A model generated the notes under the pieces. That model worked only from the letters and a program-made list of their open reading frames with translations, made no database searches and had not been told where the DNA came from. This document shows positions 44,758 through 53,988 of a stretch of DNA of 64,000 nucleotides, piece by piece. Source of the DNA: Xanthobacter tagetidis (GTDB lineage: Bacteria > Pseudomonadota > Alphaproteobacteria > Rhizobiales > Xanthobacteraceae); the NCBI RefSeq assembly GCF_003667445.1, contig NZ_RCTF01000001.1:186001-250000 (forward strand), in the 5' to 3' direction. The position numbers and the translations under genes are program-made. Positions within the stretch are counted from its first letter, which is position 1. Each line of letters begins with the position of its first letter.

Positions 44758-46149
44758 ATGGCAGAAGGTCCGGACGCGCTCGTGCGCATCGGCAGCGGGG
44801 CCGGCTTCGCCGGCGACCGGCGCGACGCCGCCGTGCCGGTGGTGGAGATGCTCCGCGCGCTCGACGGCCCGCGCTACCTGATCTTCGAGACCCTCGCCGA
44901 GCGCACCCTCGCGCTCTGCCAGCTTGCCCGCAGGCAGGACCCGGAGCGGGGCTACAGCCCGGCGCTGGAGGGCTTCCTCGCCCCTGTGCTGGAGCGGTGC
45001 CTTGCGAGCGGCATCCGGATCGTGGGCAATTTCGGCGCCGCCAACCCCGTCGCCGGCGCGCGCCGCATCGCCGCCATGGCGCGCGCGCTCGGCCGGGCGC
45101 CGAGGATCGCCGTGGTGGACGGGGCGGACCTCGCCGGCCGGCTCGACCCCGAAGGCTTCGCCGCGCGCGAGGTGGGAGGGCGCCTGCTCGCCGGCCATCC
45201 CATGCCGGTCTCGGCCGATGCCTATCTCGGCGCCCGGCCCATCGCCGATGCGCTCGACGCGGGCGCCGACATCGTCGTCACCGGACGGGTGGCCGATCCC
45301 GCCCTCGCGCTCGGGCCGCTGATGCACGCCTTCGGCTGGCGCGACGACGATTGGGACCTGCTGGCGGCCGGCACGCTCGCCGGCCATCTGCTCGAATGCG
45401 GCAGCCAGGTGAGCGGCGGCTATTTCGCCGATCCCGGCATCAAGGACGTGCCCGGCCTCGACGAGGTGGGCTTCCCGGTGGCCGAGATCGCCGCCGACGG
45501 CAGCTTCGTCATCGGCAAGCCGCCCGGCACCGGCGGGCGCATCGACCGCTTCACCGTGACCGAGCAGATCCTCTACGAGATCCACGATCCCGCCGCCTAT
45601 CTCACACCCGACGTGGTCCTCGACGTCACCGGCGTCCGGGTCGCGGAGGTGGGGGTGGACCGGGTGCGGGTGTCGGGCGCGCGGGGGCGTCCGCGGCCCG
45701 AGACGCTCAAGGCCACCGTATGCGTCGAGGCCGGCCATCTGGCCGAGGCCGAGATTTCCTACGCCGGCCCCGGTGCCGCGGGCCGGGCGCGCCTCGCCGC
45801 CGACGTGGTGCTGGCGCGCCTCGCCCGGCGCGCGCCGGGCCTCGCGGTGCGGGTGGATGCCATCGGCATCGCCAGCCTGTTCAACGACACCGCCGGCGCG
45901 GCGCTCGCCGCCGCCTTCCCCGAAAGCCGCGCCGAGGATGTGCGCCTGCGCTTCAGCGCCCAGAGCACGGACACGGCGGCGCTCGGCCTGCTGCTGGACG
46001 AGGTGGAGGCGCTCTATTGCGCCGGACCCGCGGGCGGCGCCGGCGTGCGGCGGCATCTGACGCCGCGGCTTGCCAGCGCCTCCTGCCTCGTGGAGCGCGA
46101 CCTCGTTACGCCCGCAATGTCGCTGCTCGGTCCGGAGGCCGCGCCATGA
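44758..46149 (+). CDS. AtuA-type protein (DUF1446, acyclic terpene utilisation family)
   Basis: A 463-aa cytoplasmic protein. The pattern VRIGSGAGFAGDRRDAAVPVVEMLR, YLIFETLAERTLAL, GIRIVGNFGAANPVAGARRI, VVTGRVADPALALGP and GYFADPGIKDVPGLDEVGFPVAEI defines DUF1446. AtuA is needed for citronellol and geraniol breakdown in Pseudomonas, but the reaction is unknown and most family members lie outside terpene clusters. The ATG at 44758 follows GGGGAGACGT. Its stop overlaps the next gene (ATGA). The other Atu/Liu genes are absent here. Confidence 0.88.
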   Translation: MAEGPDALVRIGSGAGFAGDRRDAAVPVVEMLRALDGPRYLIFETLAERTLALCQLARRQDPERGYSPALEGFLAPVLERCLASGIRIVGNFGAANPVAGARRIAAMARALGRAPRIAVVDGADLAGRLDPEGFAAREVGGRLLAGHPMPVSADAYLGARPIADALDAGADIVVTGRVADPALALGPLMHAFGWRDDDWDLLAAGTLAGHLLECGSQVSGGYFADPGIKDVPGLDEVGFPVAEIAADGSFVIGKPPGTGGRIDRFTVTEQILYEIHDPAAYLTPDVVLDVTGVRVAEVGVDRVRVSGARGRPRPETLKATVCVEAGHLAEAEISYAGPGAAGRARLAADVVLARLARRAPGLAVRVDAIGIASLFNDTAGAALAAAFPESRAEDVRLRFSAQSTDTAALGLLLDEVEALYCAGPAGGAGVRRHLTPRLASASCLVERDLVTPAMSLLGPEAAP

Positions 46150-46577
46150 CCCCCCACACCGCGACGGACGTTGCTGCGCCGCCGGACCGAACCGAAGCGC
46201 GCGTGCCGCTGCGCCTCGTCGCCCATGCGCGGGCGGGCGACAAGGGCAACCGGCTGAACCTCGCTTTGGTCTGCCGCACGCCCGAGGCCTTTCCGCTGAT
46301 TGCCGCGCAGGTGACGGCCGAGCGGGTCGCCGCGCTGTTCGCCGCCCGCCGGCCCGGCCTGGTGGTGCGCTACGACCTGCCGAACCTCTGCGCCTTCAAT
46401 TTCGTGCTCGACGACGTGCTGGACGGCGGGGTGAACGCCTCGCTCGGCCTCGACGGTCACGGCAAGTCGCTCTCGTTCCTGCTCCTCGCCCTGGAGGTCC
46501 GCGTGCCTGCGGATCTCGTCCGGGCGCTCGCCCCTCCGGCCGCGGCCACGGCCGCGCCGGCAACACCAAGACCCTGA
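46146..46577 (+). CDS. AtuA-associated small protein (AtuA C-terminal-like domain)
   Basis: A 143-aa protein matching the ferredoxin-like domain often fused to the end of DUF1446 proteins: LRLVAHARAGDKGNRLNLALVCRTPEAFPLI, YDLPNLCAFNFVLDDVLDGGVNASLGLDGHGKSLSFLLLALEV. Here it is a separate gene, coupled to the AtuA-type gene by an ATGA overlap, so the two products probably form one complex. No catalytic residues are known. Confidence 0.83.
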   Translation: MTPHTATDVAAPPDRTEARVPLRLVAHARAGDKGNRLNLALVCRTPEAFPLIAAQVTAERVAALFAARRPGLVVRYDLPNLCAFNFVLDDVLDGGVNASLGLDGHGKSLSFLLLALEVRVPADLVRALAPPAAATAAPATPRP

Positions 46578-46595
46578 CATTCCGGGAGAACCGCC

Positions 46596-47615
46596 ATGAG
46601 AACCGCCATCAGCCAGACGACCCCCGTTTCCAGGCCGCCGCGACGCCTGATGCTCGCAACCCTCGCCGCGCTCGCGGCCGCGCCGCTCCTCGCCTTCGCC
46701 GCGCCGGCGGCGGCGCAGGAGGCCTATCCGACCCGGACAATCCGCTTCGTCGTGCCGTTCTCCGCCGGCAGCGCCACCGACACGCTGGCCCGCGTGCTGG
46801 GCGAGAAGGTGTCGTCCATCCTCGGCCAGCCGGTGGTGGTGGAGAACCTGCCGGGCGCCACCGGCCAGATCGCCGCCAGCAACGTCGCCCGCGCCGCGCC
46901 GGACGGCTACAGCGTGCTGATTACTTCGAACTCCACCCACGCCTCCAACCAGGCGCTCTACAAGAAGCTCTCCTACGACCACATCAAGGATTTCGAGCCG
47001 GTCACCACGCTCGGCACCATCACGCTCGCGCTGGTGGTGAACCCGTCGGTGCCGGTGGCGACGACCAAGGACTTCATCGCCTATGCCAAGGCGAACCCCG
47101 GCAAGCTCTCGTTCGGCGCCGGCTCGACCTCCTCGCGGCTCGCGGTGGAAATGCTGAAGACCGGGGCGGGCGTGGACATCCTCTACGTGCCCTACAAGAG
47201 CAACCCGCAGGCGGTCAGCGACCTGCTCGGCGGGCAGATCCAGGTGATGTTCGCCGACATCTCCACCACCCTGCCGCAGGCGCGCGCCGGCAAGCTGAAG
47301 GCGCTCGGCGTGTCGAGCGCGGAGCGCTCCAAGCTCGCGCCCGAACTGCCGACCATGCGCGAGGCGGGCATCGCCGACTACGAGCTGATCGCCTGGTTCG
47401 CCGCCTTCGTGCCGGCCAAGACCCCGGCGCCCGTGATCGCCACGCTCAACAAGGCCATGGTGCAGGCCATGGGCGACCAGAGCGTGCAGACCGCGCTGCT
47501 GAACGCCGGCATCGAGCCCAATTCCTCCACGCCGGAGGCCCTCGCCAAGCTGGTGGCGTCGGAGACCAAGAAGTGGGCCGAGATCACCAAGGCCGCCGGC
47601 ATCGAGCCGGAATGA
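46596..47615 (+). CDS. TctC/Bug family tripartite tricarboxylate receptor
   Basis: A 339-aa periplasmic receptor. A signal peptide ends near AAAQ (38-41). The mature part has YPTRTIRFVVPFSAGSATDTLARVLGEK, the GATGQIAASNVARAAPDGY loop, and LLGGQIQVMFADISTT, which define Bug proteins that bind carboxylates. It lies 18 bp after the AtuA-associated gene, so it likely delivers the substrate of that pathway. The TctA and TctB permease genes are not adjacent; it is an orphan receptor here, which is common in this family. Confidence 0.9.
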   Translation: MRTAISQTTPVSRPPRRLMLATLAALAAAPLLAFAAPAAAQEAYPTRTIRFVVPFSAGSATDTLARVLGEKVSSILGQPVVVENLPGATGQIAASNVARAAPDGYSVLITSNSTHASNQALYKKLSYDHIKDFEPVTTLGTITLALVVNPSVPVATTKDFIAYAKANPGKLSFGAGSTSSRLAVEMLKTGAGVDILYVPYKSNPQAVSDLLGGQIQVMFADISTTLPQARAGKLKALGVSSAERSKLAPELPTMREAGIADYELIAWFAAFVPAKTPAPVIATLNKAMVQAMGDQSVQTALLNAGIEPNSSTPEALAKLVASETKKWAEITKAAGIEPE

Positions 47616-47650
47616 TCGCTTCCCCAACGACAGTTCGGTAGATTACAACC

Positions 47651-47694
47651 ATCCGGTGCGGGCCCGCGGCCCGCACCGGATGGTCCGCTTTTCG
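47651..47694 (+). terminator. Intrinsic terminator after the AtuA/TctC operon
   Basis: Perfect 14-bp arms (47651-47664 and 47668-47681) with a 3-nt loop, then GGTCCGCTTTT. The strong GC stem with a short T run 9 nt later marks the end of the operon, before the TAXI gene. Confidence 0.7.
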
Positions 47695-47799
47695 CGGGGC
47701 GGACACTTAGACTTTAGTCGCGGGAAAGGAAAAACCTGCTGGCCTTTGTCCGGCAAGCGGGTAGCTTCTCGCCAACCACATCAGCAGGAAGGGACGCCA

Positions 47800-48741
47800 A
47801 TGAAAAAGCTCGTCATGGCGACGCTCGCCGGGGCCCTCGCACTCGCGCCCGTCGCCGCCAATGCGGAATTCGTGAACGTCCTCACGGGCGGCACCTCGGG
47901 CGTGTACTATCCGCTCGGCGTCGCCATCTCCAAGGTGATCGGCGAGAAGGTTCCGGGCGCGCGCCCCTCGGTGCAGGCCACCAAGGCTTCGGTCGAGAAC
48001 CTGAACCTGATCCAGCAGGGCAAGGGCGAGGTCGCCTTCACCCTCGCCGACAGCCTCGCCGACGGCGCGGCGGGCAAGGAAGAGGCCGGCTTCAAGGCGC
48101 CCCTCACCAAGGTGCGGGCGCTGGGCGGCATCTATCCCAACTACATCCAGATCGTCGCCTCCAAGGAGTCCGGCATCAAGTCCATCGCCGACCTGAAGGG
48201 CAAGCGCCTGTCGGTGGGCGCGCCGCGCTCGGGCACCGAGCTGAACGCCCGCGCCATCCTGAATGCCGCCGGCATCAAGTATGAGGACCTGGGCAAGCTC
48301 GAATACCTGCCGTTCGCCGAGTCGGTCGAGCTGATGAAGAACCGCCAGCTCGACGCCACCCTCCAGTCCGCCGGCCTCGGCGTCGCCTCCATCAAGGATC
48401 TGGCGAACTCCGTGCCGATCGTGGTGGTGGAGGTGCCCGGCGCCGTGATCGACAAGATCGGCGCGCCCTATCTGAAGGCCACCATCCCGGCCAAGACCTA
48501 TGAGGGCCAGGACGTCGACGTCGCCACCGCGGCGGTGCCGAACTTCCTCGTCACCCGCGCCGACCTCAAGGACGACGAGGTCTATGCCATCACCAAAGCG
48601 ATCTACGAGAACCTGCCGGAGCTGGCGGCGGCCCACGCGGCGGCCAAGACCATCAAGGTCGAGAACGCCATGAAGGGCTCGCCCGTGCCGTTCCATCCCG
48701 GCGCCGCGAAGTACTTCAAGGAAAAGGGCGTGACGCCCTGA
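47800..48741 (+). CDS. TAXI family TRAP transporter substrate-binding protein
   Basis: A 313-aa periplasmic receptor with a signal peptide (MKKLVMATLAGALALAPVAANA, 1-22). The mature part has VLTGGTSGVYYPLGVAISKVI, VQATKASVENLNLIQQGKGEVAFTLADS, and KGKRLSVGAPRSGTELNARAILNAAG, typical of TAXI receptors, which bind dicarboxylates or glutamate. The ATG at 47800 has AGGAAGGGA upstream. It forms a system with the fused permease 201 bp downstream; a hairpin lies between them at 48795-48821. Confidence 0.9.
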   Translation: MKKLVMATLAGALALAPVAANAEFVNVLTGGTSGVYYPLGVAISKVIGEKVPGARPSVQATKASVENLNLIQQGKGEVAFTLADSLADGAAGKEEAGFKAPLTKVRALGGIYPNYIQIVASKESGIKSIADLKGKRLSVGAPRSGTELNARAILNAAGIKYEDLGKLEYLPFAESVELMKNRQLDATLQSAGLGVASIKDLANSVPIVVVEVPGAVIDKIGAPYLKATIPAKTYEGQDVDVATAAVPNFLVTRADLKDDEVYAITKAIYENLPELAAAHAAAKTIKVENAMKGSPVPFHPGAAKYFKEKGVTP

Positions 48742-48794
48742 GGCCCGGCCGGCGTCCCGCAGGCCAGGGCGCCTTTCGGTCCCAGCGCCCGGAC

Positions 48795-48821
48795 CGGGCG
48801 GGTTGAATCACAATCCGCCCG
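48795..48821 (+). terminator. Hairpin between TAXI receptor and fused permease genes
   Basis: CGGGCGGGTTG (48795-48805) and CAATCCGCCCG (48811-48821) pair at ten of eleven positions (the other is a G-T pair in RNA) around a 5-nt loop. There is no T run. It could reduce permease expression relative to the receptor. Confidence 0.5.
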
Positions 48822-48942
48822 ATCCGAGTTCCGGACTTCATCTCGAAGGGCGCGCGGGCGTCGTCACGGCAGCCCCGGTCCGCACCGCCTTCCTCCCGGC
48901 GCGCGTCGCCGCCCCACTGACCTGCACAGCTGCGGCCCGCTC

Positions 48943-51075
48943 ATGACCTCCTCGCTCCACACCCCGAACACGGTTCCCCCCGTCAGCCACGACATCAACA
49001 ATCCCAACCACGGCGCCGCCGTGGTGGTGGACGATGCGCTGCTCGATCTCACATGGGGGCCGGGCGCGTGGGGCCGGGCGGTGTTCTGGATCGCCGTGGC
49101 GTTCTCCGCCTTCCAGGTCATCACCGCCGCCTGGAGCCCGCTGGCGAGCCAGATCGTGCGCTCGGTGCATGTGGGCTTCCTGCTGCTGGTGGTGTTCGCC
49201 ATCGCCGCCAACCACAAGACCGGCCCCGAGCGGCTCGCGCTGTGGGCGCTCGGCATCGTCTCGTTCGTGGTCGGCCTCTATCACTGGGTGTTTTATTCCG
49301 ACCTGATCGCGCGGGCGGGCGACCCGAGCACGATGGACATCGCGGTGGGCGTGCTCGCGGTCGCGCTCGTGTTCGAGGGCTCGCGGCGCCTGATGGGCGC
49401 GTCGCTGCCCCTTATCTGCGCGGCCTTCATCCTCTACGGGCTGTTCGGCCAGTATCTACCGGCGCCGCTCGACCACCGGCCGTACGACTTCGTGCAGGTG
49501 GTGGACCAGATGTTCCTCGGCACCGAGGGCATCTACGGCACGCCAACCTACGTCTCCTCCTCCTTCATCTTCCTGTTCATCCTGTTCGGCGCGTTCCTGG
49601 AGCGCGCCGGGATGATCCAGCTCTTCAACGACTTCGCCATGGGCACGGTGGGCCACACCAAAGGCGGCCCGGCCAAGGTGTCGGTGATCTCCTCGGCGCT
49701 CATGGGCACCATCAACGGCTCGGGCGTCGCCAACGTGGTCACCACCGGCGCCTTCACCATCCCGCTGATGAAGAAGTTCGGCTACCGCCCCGCCTTCGCC
49801 GGCGCGGTGGAGGCCACCGCCTCCATGGGCGGGCAGATCATGCCGCCGGTGATGGGCGCGGTCGCCTTCATCATGGCCGAGACCATCGACGTGCCCTATG
49901 CCGACATCGCCACCGCGGCGGTGATCCCGGCGTTCCTCTATTTCTTCACCGTGTTCGCCATGGTGCACCTGGAGGCAGGCAAATACGGCCTGCTTGGCCT
50001 GCCCAAGGCGGAATGCCCGGACGCGCTGAAGGCGCTGGTCACGCGCTGGTACCTGCTGTTGCCGCTGGCGGCGCTGGTGTGGCTGCTGTTCTCCGGCTAC
50101 ACGCCGCTGTTCGCCGGCACGGTCGGCCTGGCGCTGACCGCGCTCATCGTGCTTGGCACGCCGATCGCGCGGCTGATCGGCCCCTACGGCCTGCGGGTCG
50201 TGTTCTGGATCGCGCTCGGCCTCGCCGCGGCGAGCTTCCTGGAATACGGCATCAACGGCGTCGCCTTCGCGGTGCTCGGCCTCGTCGTGCTGCTGTTCTT
50301 CGTGAAGGGCGGGCGCGAGACCCTGCGCATCAGCCTGGAGAGCATGGCGGACGGCGCGCGCAACGCGCTGCCGGTGGGCATCGCCTGCGCGCTGGTCGGC
50401 ACCATGATCGGCATCTTCACGCTGACCGGCGTCGCCACCACCTTCGCCACCTTCGTGGTGGAGGTGGGCAAGAGCTCGCTGTTCCTGTCGCTCGTCCTGA
50501 CCATGATCGCCTGCCTGATCCTGGGCATGGGGCTGCCGACCATCCCCAACTACATCATCACCGCCTCGATCGCGGGACCGGCGCTGCTGGAACTGGGCGT
50601 GCCGCTCATCGTCTCCCACATGTTCGTGTTCTATTTCGGCATCATGGCGGATCTGACCCCGCCGGTGGCGCTGGCCGCTTTCGCCGCGGCGCCCATTGCC
50701 GGAACGTCGGGACAGGCCATCGGCTGGATCGCGACGCGCATCGCGCTCGCCGGCTACGTCGTCCCCTTCATGGCGGTCTACGCGCCGGCGCTGATGCTGC
50801 AGGAGGGCGACCCCATGGCGGCTTCCATCGGCTTCTGGCCGGCCGTGGTCTATGTGTTCCTGAAGGCGGTCCTCGCCATCATCCTGTGGGCGGGGACCGC
50901 GACCGGCTATCTGCTCGGCCCGCTGAACGTGGTGGAGCGCCTGATTGCGTTCGGCGCGGCGGCGCTGCTCATCCTGTCATTGCCGCTGACCGACGAGCTG
51001 GGCTTCGGCGCCGCCGCCCTCCTGCTCGCCTGGCACTATTGGCGGACCCGGCCGGCCCGCGCGGCCGCGGCCTGA
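48943..51075 (+). CDS. TRAP transporter permease, fused DctQM-type for TAXI receptors
   Basis: A 710-aa inner-membrane protein with some 17-19 hydrophobic segments. It is the single-chain TRAP permease (4TM/12TM) that serves TAXI receptors: GSGVANVVTTGAFTIPLMKKFGYRPAFAGAVEATASMGGQIMPPVMGAVAFIMAE and GMGLPTIPNYIITASIAGPALLELGVPLIVSHMFVFYFGIMADLTPPVALAAFAAAPIAG are the signature blocks. The first 30 residues are hydrophilic. Other starts are possible since no strong ribosome site is visible before ATG 48943. A DUF1850 gene follows after 7 bp. Confidence 0.9.
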   Translation: MTSSLHTPNTVPPVSHDINNPNHGAAVVVDDALLDLTWGPGAWGRAVFWIAVAFSAFQVITAAWSPLASQIVRSVHVGFLLLVVFAIAANHKTGPERLALWALGIVSFVVGLYHWVFYSDLIARAGDPSTMDIAVGVLAVALVFEGSRRLMGASLPLICAAFILYGLFGQYLPAPLDHRPYDFVQVVDQMFLGTEGIYGTPTYVSSSFIFLFILFGAFLERAGMIQLFNDFAMGTVGHTKGGPAKVSVISSALMGTINGSGVANVVTTGAFTIPLMKKFGYRPAFAGAVEATASMGGQIMPPVMGAVAFIMAETIDVPYADIATAAVIPAFLYFFTVFAMVHLEAGKYGLLGLPKAECPDALKALVTRWYLLLPLAALVWLLFSGYTPLFAGTVGLALTALIVLGTPIARLIGPYGLRVVFWIALGLAAASFLEYGINGVAFAVLGLVVLLFFVKGGRETLRISLESMADGARNALPVGIACALVGTMIGIFTLTGVATTFATFVVEVGKSSLFLSLVLTMIACLILGMGLPTIPNYIITASIAGPALLELGVPLIVSHMFVFYFGIMADLTPPVALAAFAAAPIAGTSGQAIGWIATRIALAGYVVPFMAVYAPALMLQEGDPMAASIGFWPAVVYVFLKAVLAIILWAGTATGYLLGPLNVVERLIAFGAAALLILSLPLTDELGFGAAALLLAWHYWRTRPARAAAA

Positions 51076-51082
51076 GCGGGCG

Positions 51083-51463
51083 GTGGGCGCGCTCGCCTGC
51101 CTGATCGCCGGCGGGCAGATGGTGCGCCTCGGCGCCGCCTTCACGCTCGCCTGGACCCATTCGGTACAGAAGAGCGATTGGCAGGAGGACTGGCGCGCCA
51201 CGCCGGACGGCCTGGTGGTGGTGGAGATGCGGGTCGAGGGCTCCGGCGCCGGCATGGAGCCGCCCGAGGGCGCCGTGCTGGAAGGCGGGCGCTACGTCGC
51301 CCGGCCGCAGGCTGCGCCCCTGAAAGAGGTGATGCTGCGCCGCTCCGGCGCCACCGCCGACTGGCGCATCTGCATCGATGGGCGCTGCCGCGCCATGGGC
51401 GACATGATCCCGGCGGACGCCGACCCGGTCACGCTGGCTCTGTGCCCAGACGTGCCGGGCTGA
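51083..51463 (+). CDS. DUF1850 domain-containing protein
   Basis: A 126-aa protein starting at GTG 51083, 7 bp after the permease. The motif AFTLAWTHSVQKSDWQEDWR and the short N-terminal hydrophobic stretch are characteristic of DUF1850, which almost always accompanies TAXI-TRAP permeases, suggesting an accessory role in that transporter. The function is unknown. The two C-terminal Cys (ICIDGRC) might form a disulfide outside the cytoplasm. Confidence 0.85.
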   Translation: MGALACLIAGGQMVRLGAAFTLAWTHSVQKSDWQEDWRATPDGLVVVEMRVEGSGAGMEPPEGAVLEGGRYVARPQAAPLKEVMLRRSGATADWRICIDGRCRAMGDMIPADADPVTLALCPDVPG

Positions 51464-51500
51464 GCGCCCTCGGGATGCGCCCGGCTGCGGGAAGGCCTAT

Positions 51501-52409
51501 ATGCGGAGCATGAGCGACGACGCATCCGGGGCCATGGCGGGCCCGCTCCTGTTCGACCGCGCGCTGCTGCGCCGGCGGCTCGACCGCGCGGCCGGGCTCG
51601 GCCCCGCGACCTTCCTCATCGACCGCGCCGCCGAGGACCTCGCCGACCGCCTCGGCGCGGTGAGCCGGCGCTTCGAGACCGCCCTCGATCTCGCCACCCC
51701 CACCGACGCCGCCGTCCGCGCCCTTGAGGGACACCCGGCCGTGGGGCGGGTGATCCGCGCCGCGCCGCTCGACGCCGGCCTCAGGCCCGGCGACGTGGTG
51801 GCCGATCCCGAGGCCCTGCCGTTCGCCGGCGAGTGGCTCGACCTCGCGGTCTCGCTGCTGGCGCTGCACTGGGTGAACGACCTGCCGGGCACGCTCGCCC
51901 AGGTGCGCCGCGCGCTCCGGCCGGACGGGCTGTTCCTCGCCGCCATGCTGGGCGGGCGCTCGCTGAGCGAGCTGCGCCAGGCCTTCGCCGAGGCGGAGAG
52001 CGAGACCACCGGCGGCCTCTCGCCGCGCGTCGCCCCGTTCGCGGACGTGCGCGACCTCGGCGGCCTGCTGCAGCGGGCCGGCTTCGCGCTGCCGGTGACC
52101 GACGTGGACAAGGTGGTGGTGCGCTACGGCTCGCCGTTCGCCCTGTTCGACGACCTGCGCCGCATGGGCGCCACCAATGCGCTCACCGAGCGCCGCCGGG
52201 TGCCGCTGCGGCGGGCGACGCTGCTGCGCGCGGCCGAGATCTACCAGCAGCGCTTCGCCGATCCCGACGGGCGCGTGCGCGCCACCTTCGAGATCCTGTG
52301 GCTCTCCGGCTGGGCGCCCCATGCGAGCCAGCAGAAGCCGCTCAAGCCCGGCTCCGCCCGCATGAGCCTTGCCGAAGCGCTCGCGCCGAAGAGCCAGAAC
52401 CGGCCTTGA
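51501..52409 (+). CDS. SAM-dependent methyltransferase-like protein (BioC/NDUFAF5-like)
   Basis: A 302-aa protein. Its order (FDRALLRRRLDRAA at the start, ATFLIDRAAEDLADRLGAVSRRFETALDLATP, DPEALPFAGEWLDLAVSLLALHWVNDLPGTLAQVRRALRPDGLFLAAMLGG) matches the alphaproteobacterial relatives of NDUFAF5, an arginine hydroxylase for complex I assembly in mitochondria. The exact activity here is inferred. The glycine-rich SAM loop is weak (LATPTDAAV), as in that group. ATG 51501 or 51510 may be used. It begins 37 bp after the DUF1850 gene and is probably independent. Confidence 0.82.
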   Translation: MRSMSDDASGAMAGPLLFDRALLRRRLDRAAGLGPATFLIDRAAEDLADRLGAVSRRFETALDLATPTDAAVRALEGHPAVGRVIRAAPLDAGLRPGDVVADPEALPFAGEWLDLAVSLLALHWVNDLPGTLAQVRRALRPDGLFLAAMLGGRSLSELRQAFAEAESETTGGLSPRVAPFADVRDLGGLLQRAGFALPVTDVDKVVVRYGSPFALFDDLRRMGATNALTERRRVPLRRATLLRAAEIYQQRFADPDGRVRATFEILWLSGWAPHASQQKPLKPGSARMSLAEALAPKSQNRP

Positions 52410-52500
52410 GCCCACCCGCTTGGCACCGTATTGCGGGGGCGGGGCGCCGCCATCGGCGGGCGCGCGGCATGAGGGATGCGACGATGACGGGGACCGGACG

Positions 52501-52962
52501 ATGAGCGGCCAGGGTTCGGCAGGCGGGCGCGAGGCGCCCTTCACGCGGGCGGACTTCACCCACACGCTGGAACTCACCACCAGGTGGGCGGACGTGGACG
52601 TCTACGGCCACGTGAACAACGTGGTCTATTATTCCTATTTCGACACGGTGGTGAACGAGCGCCTGATCCGCGCCGGCGTGCTCGATCCCGCCACCAGCCC
52701 GGTGATCGGCCTCGTGGTGGAGACGCGCTGCACCTATTTCCGCAGCCTCAACTTTCCGGCGCCGGTCATCGCCGGCATCAAGGTGGCGAAGCTCGGCACC
52801 TCCTCGGTGCGCTACGACATCGCCTTGTTCCAGGGCGAGGAGGCGGCCTGCGCCGCCCAGGGCACCTTCGTGCACGTCTATGTGGACCGCGCCAGCCAGC
52901 GCCCGGTGCCGATCCCGGACGACGTGCGCGCCGTGCTGGCGGAGCTGGTGCCGCAGGGCTGA
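52501..52962 (+). CDS. Acyl-CoA thioesterase, hotdog fold (4HBT)
   Basis: A 153-aa cytoplasmic enzyme. TTRWADVDVYGHVNNVVYYSYFDTVVNE (26-53) holds the catalytic Asp and the HVNN motif of the 4-hydroxybenzoyl-CoA thioesterase/YbgC/FadM group. They hydrolyse acyl-CoA; chain length cannot be read. The ATG at 52501 was chosen for family length. It ends 90 bp before the convergent PPIase gene, with a strong terminator between. Confidence 0.88.
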   Translation: MSGQGSAGGREAPFTRADFTHTLELTTRWADVDVYGHVNNVVYYSYFDTVVNERLIRAGVLDPATSPVIGLVVETRCTYFRSLNFPAPVIAGIKVAKLGTSSVRYDIALFQGEEAACAAQGTFVHVYVDRASQRPVPIPDDVRAVLAELVPQG

Positions 52963-52980
52963 CACGCCGCCGAAACGAAA

Positions 52981-53011
52981 GCGCCGGCCCGGACGGGGTC
53001 CGGGCCGGCGC
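52981..53011. terminator. Strong bidirectional hairpin between thioesterase and PPIase genes
   Basis: Perfect 14-bp GC-rich arms (52981-52994 and 52998-53011) with a GGG loop. On the minus strand the stem is followed by TTTCGTTTCG, a usual stop pattern for the PPIase transcript. On the plus strand only ATGGTTCC follows. Confidence 0.75.
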
Positions 53012-53052
53012 ATGGTTCCTCAGCCGCGGGCGCTGCCGCGCGGCGGGCGCGC

Positions 53053-53988
53053 TCAGGGCTTGGTGGGCGCCGGCGCCGCGGGGGCGGCAGGCGCGGCGGG
53101 AGCCGCAGGAGCGGCCGGGGCCGCCGCGGCGGTCTTCTCGACCTTGCCCTCGGCGCGCAGCTTGGTGACCAGGTCGGCCTGCGACTTCTGCACCAGGAAG
53201 CGCTCGATCTCCTCCTCCACCTGCGCGAACGGGGGCACCGCGCTCTCGCGCTTGTCCTCGATCTTGATGACGTGCCAGCCGAACTGGGTCTTCACCGGGT
53301 CGGACACCTGGCCCTTGTCGAGCTTGAAGGCGGCCTCGGCGAATTCCGGCACCATCTGCTCCTTGGTGAAGTAGCCGAGGTCGCCGCCGTCCTCGCTCGA
53401 ATCCTTCGAGTTCTCCTTGGCGAGCTTGGCGAAGTCCGCCCCGGCCTTGGCCTTCTTGGCGATCTCCTTGGCCTTGGCCTCGTCGTCCACCAGGATGTGG
53501 CGCGCGCGCACCTCGGTCTCGGGCTTGCGCTGCTTGGAGAACTCCTCATAGGTCTTGCGCTTCTCCTCGGCGGAGACGGCCTTGGTCGCCGCGTCGGTCA
53601 GGAGCACGTCCACCAGCGCCTTGGTGCGGGCGAACGCCATGCGCTGCTGGAACTGGGGCGTCTGGTCGAGCTTGGCGGCGGTCGCGGCCTGCGCCAGCAG
53701 CGTCAGGTCGGTGAGGTAGGACAGCACGTATTCCAGCCGCTGCGGCCCCTGGAGCTGGGGCGGGATGTTCGGGCCCATCTCCTCGGCCGCGAGCGCGAGG
53801 TCGCTGGCGCGGATGGGGCTGCCGTTCACCGTCACGAGGACCGGGTCGGCGCCGGCCGCGGGCGCCGCGGCCGCCGGCGGGGTCGCGGCCGGCGCGGTGG
53901 CGGGCGGCGTGGCCTGGGCGAAGACGGCCGTGCCCGTCGCCGCAACGAGGGCAAGCGCGAGAGCGGCGGTGTGGACGGAACGCTTCAT
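53053..53988 (-). CDS. Parvulin-type peptidyl-prolyl isomerase, exported
   Basis: A 311-aa periplasmic folding factor. After a signal peptide (about 1-25, ending VFAQ) and an Ala/Pro-rich spacer comes a SurA/PrsA-like helical part. The rotamase domain is at about 160-248 (RARHILVDDEAKAKEIAKKAKAGADFAKLAKENSKD, GGDLGYFTKEQMVPEFAEAAFKL, TQFGWHVIKIEDKRES). The end is an Ala/Pro repeat tail (about 280-311, PAAPAAPAA). It likely helps outer-membrane or exported proteins fold. Start ATG 53986-53988. Confidence 0.92.
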   Translation of the reverse strand: MKRSVHTAALALALVAATGTAVFAQATPPATAPAATPPAAAAPAAGADPVLVTVNGSPIRASDLALAAEEMGPNIPPQLQGPQRLEYVLSYLTDLTLLAQAATAAKLDQTPQFQQRMAFARTKALVDVLLTDAATKAVSAEEKRKTYEEFSKQRKPETEVRARHILVDDEAKAKEIAKKAKAGADFAKLAKENSKDSSEDGGDLGYFTKEQMVPEFAEAAFKLDKGQVSDPVKTQFGWHVIKIEDKRESAVPPFAQVEEEIERFLVQKSQADLVTKLRAEGKVEKTAAAAPAAPAAPAAPAAPAAPAPTKP

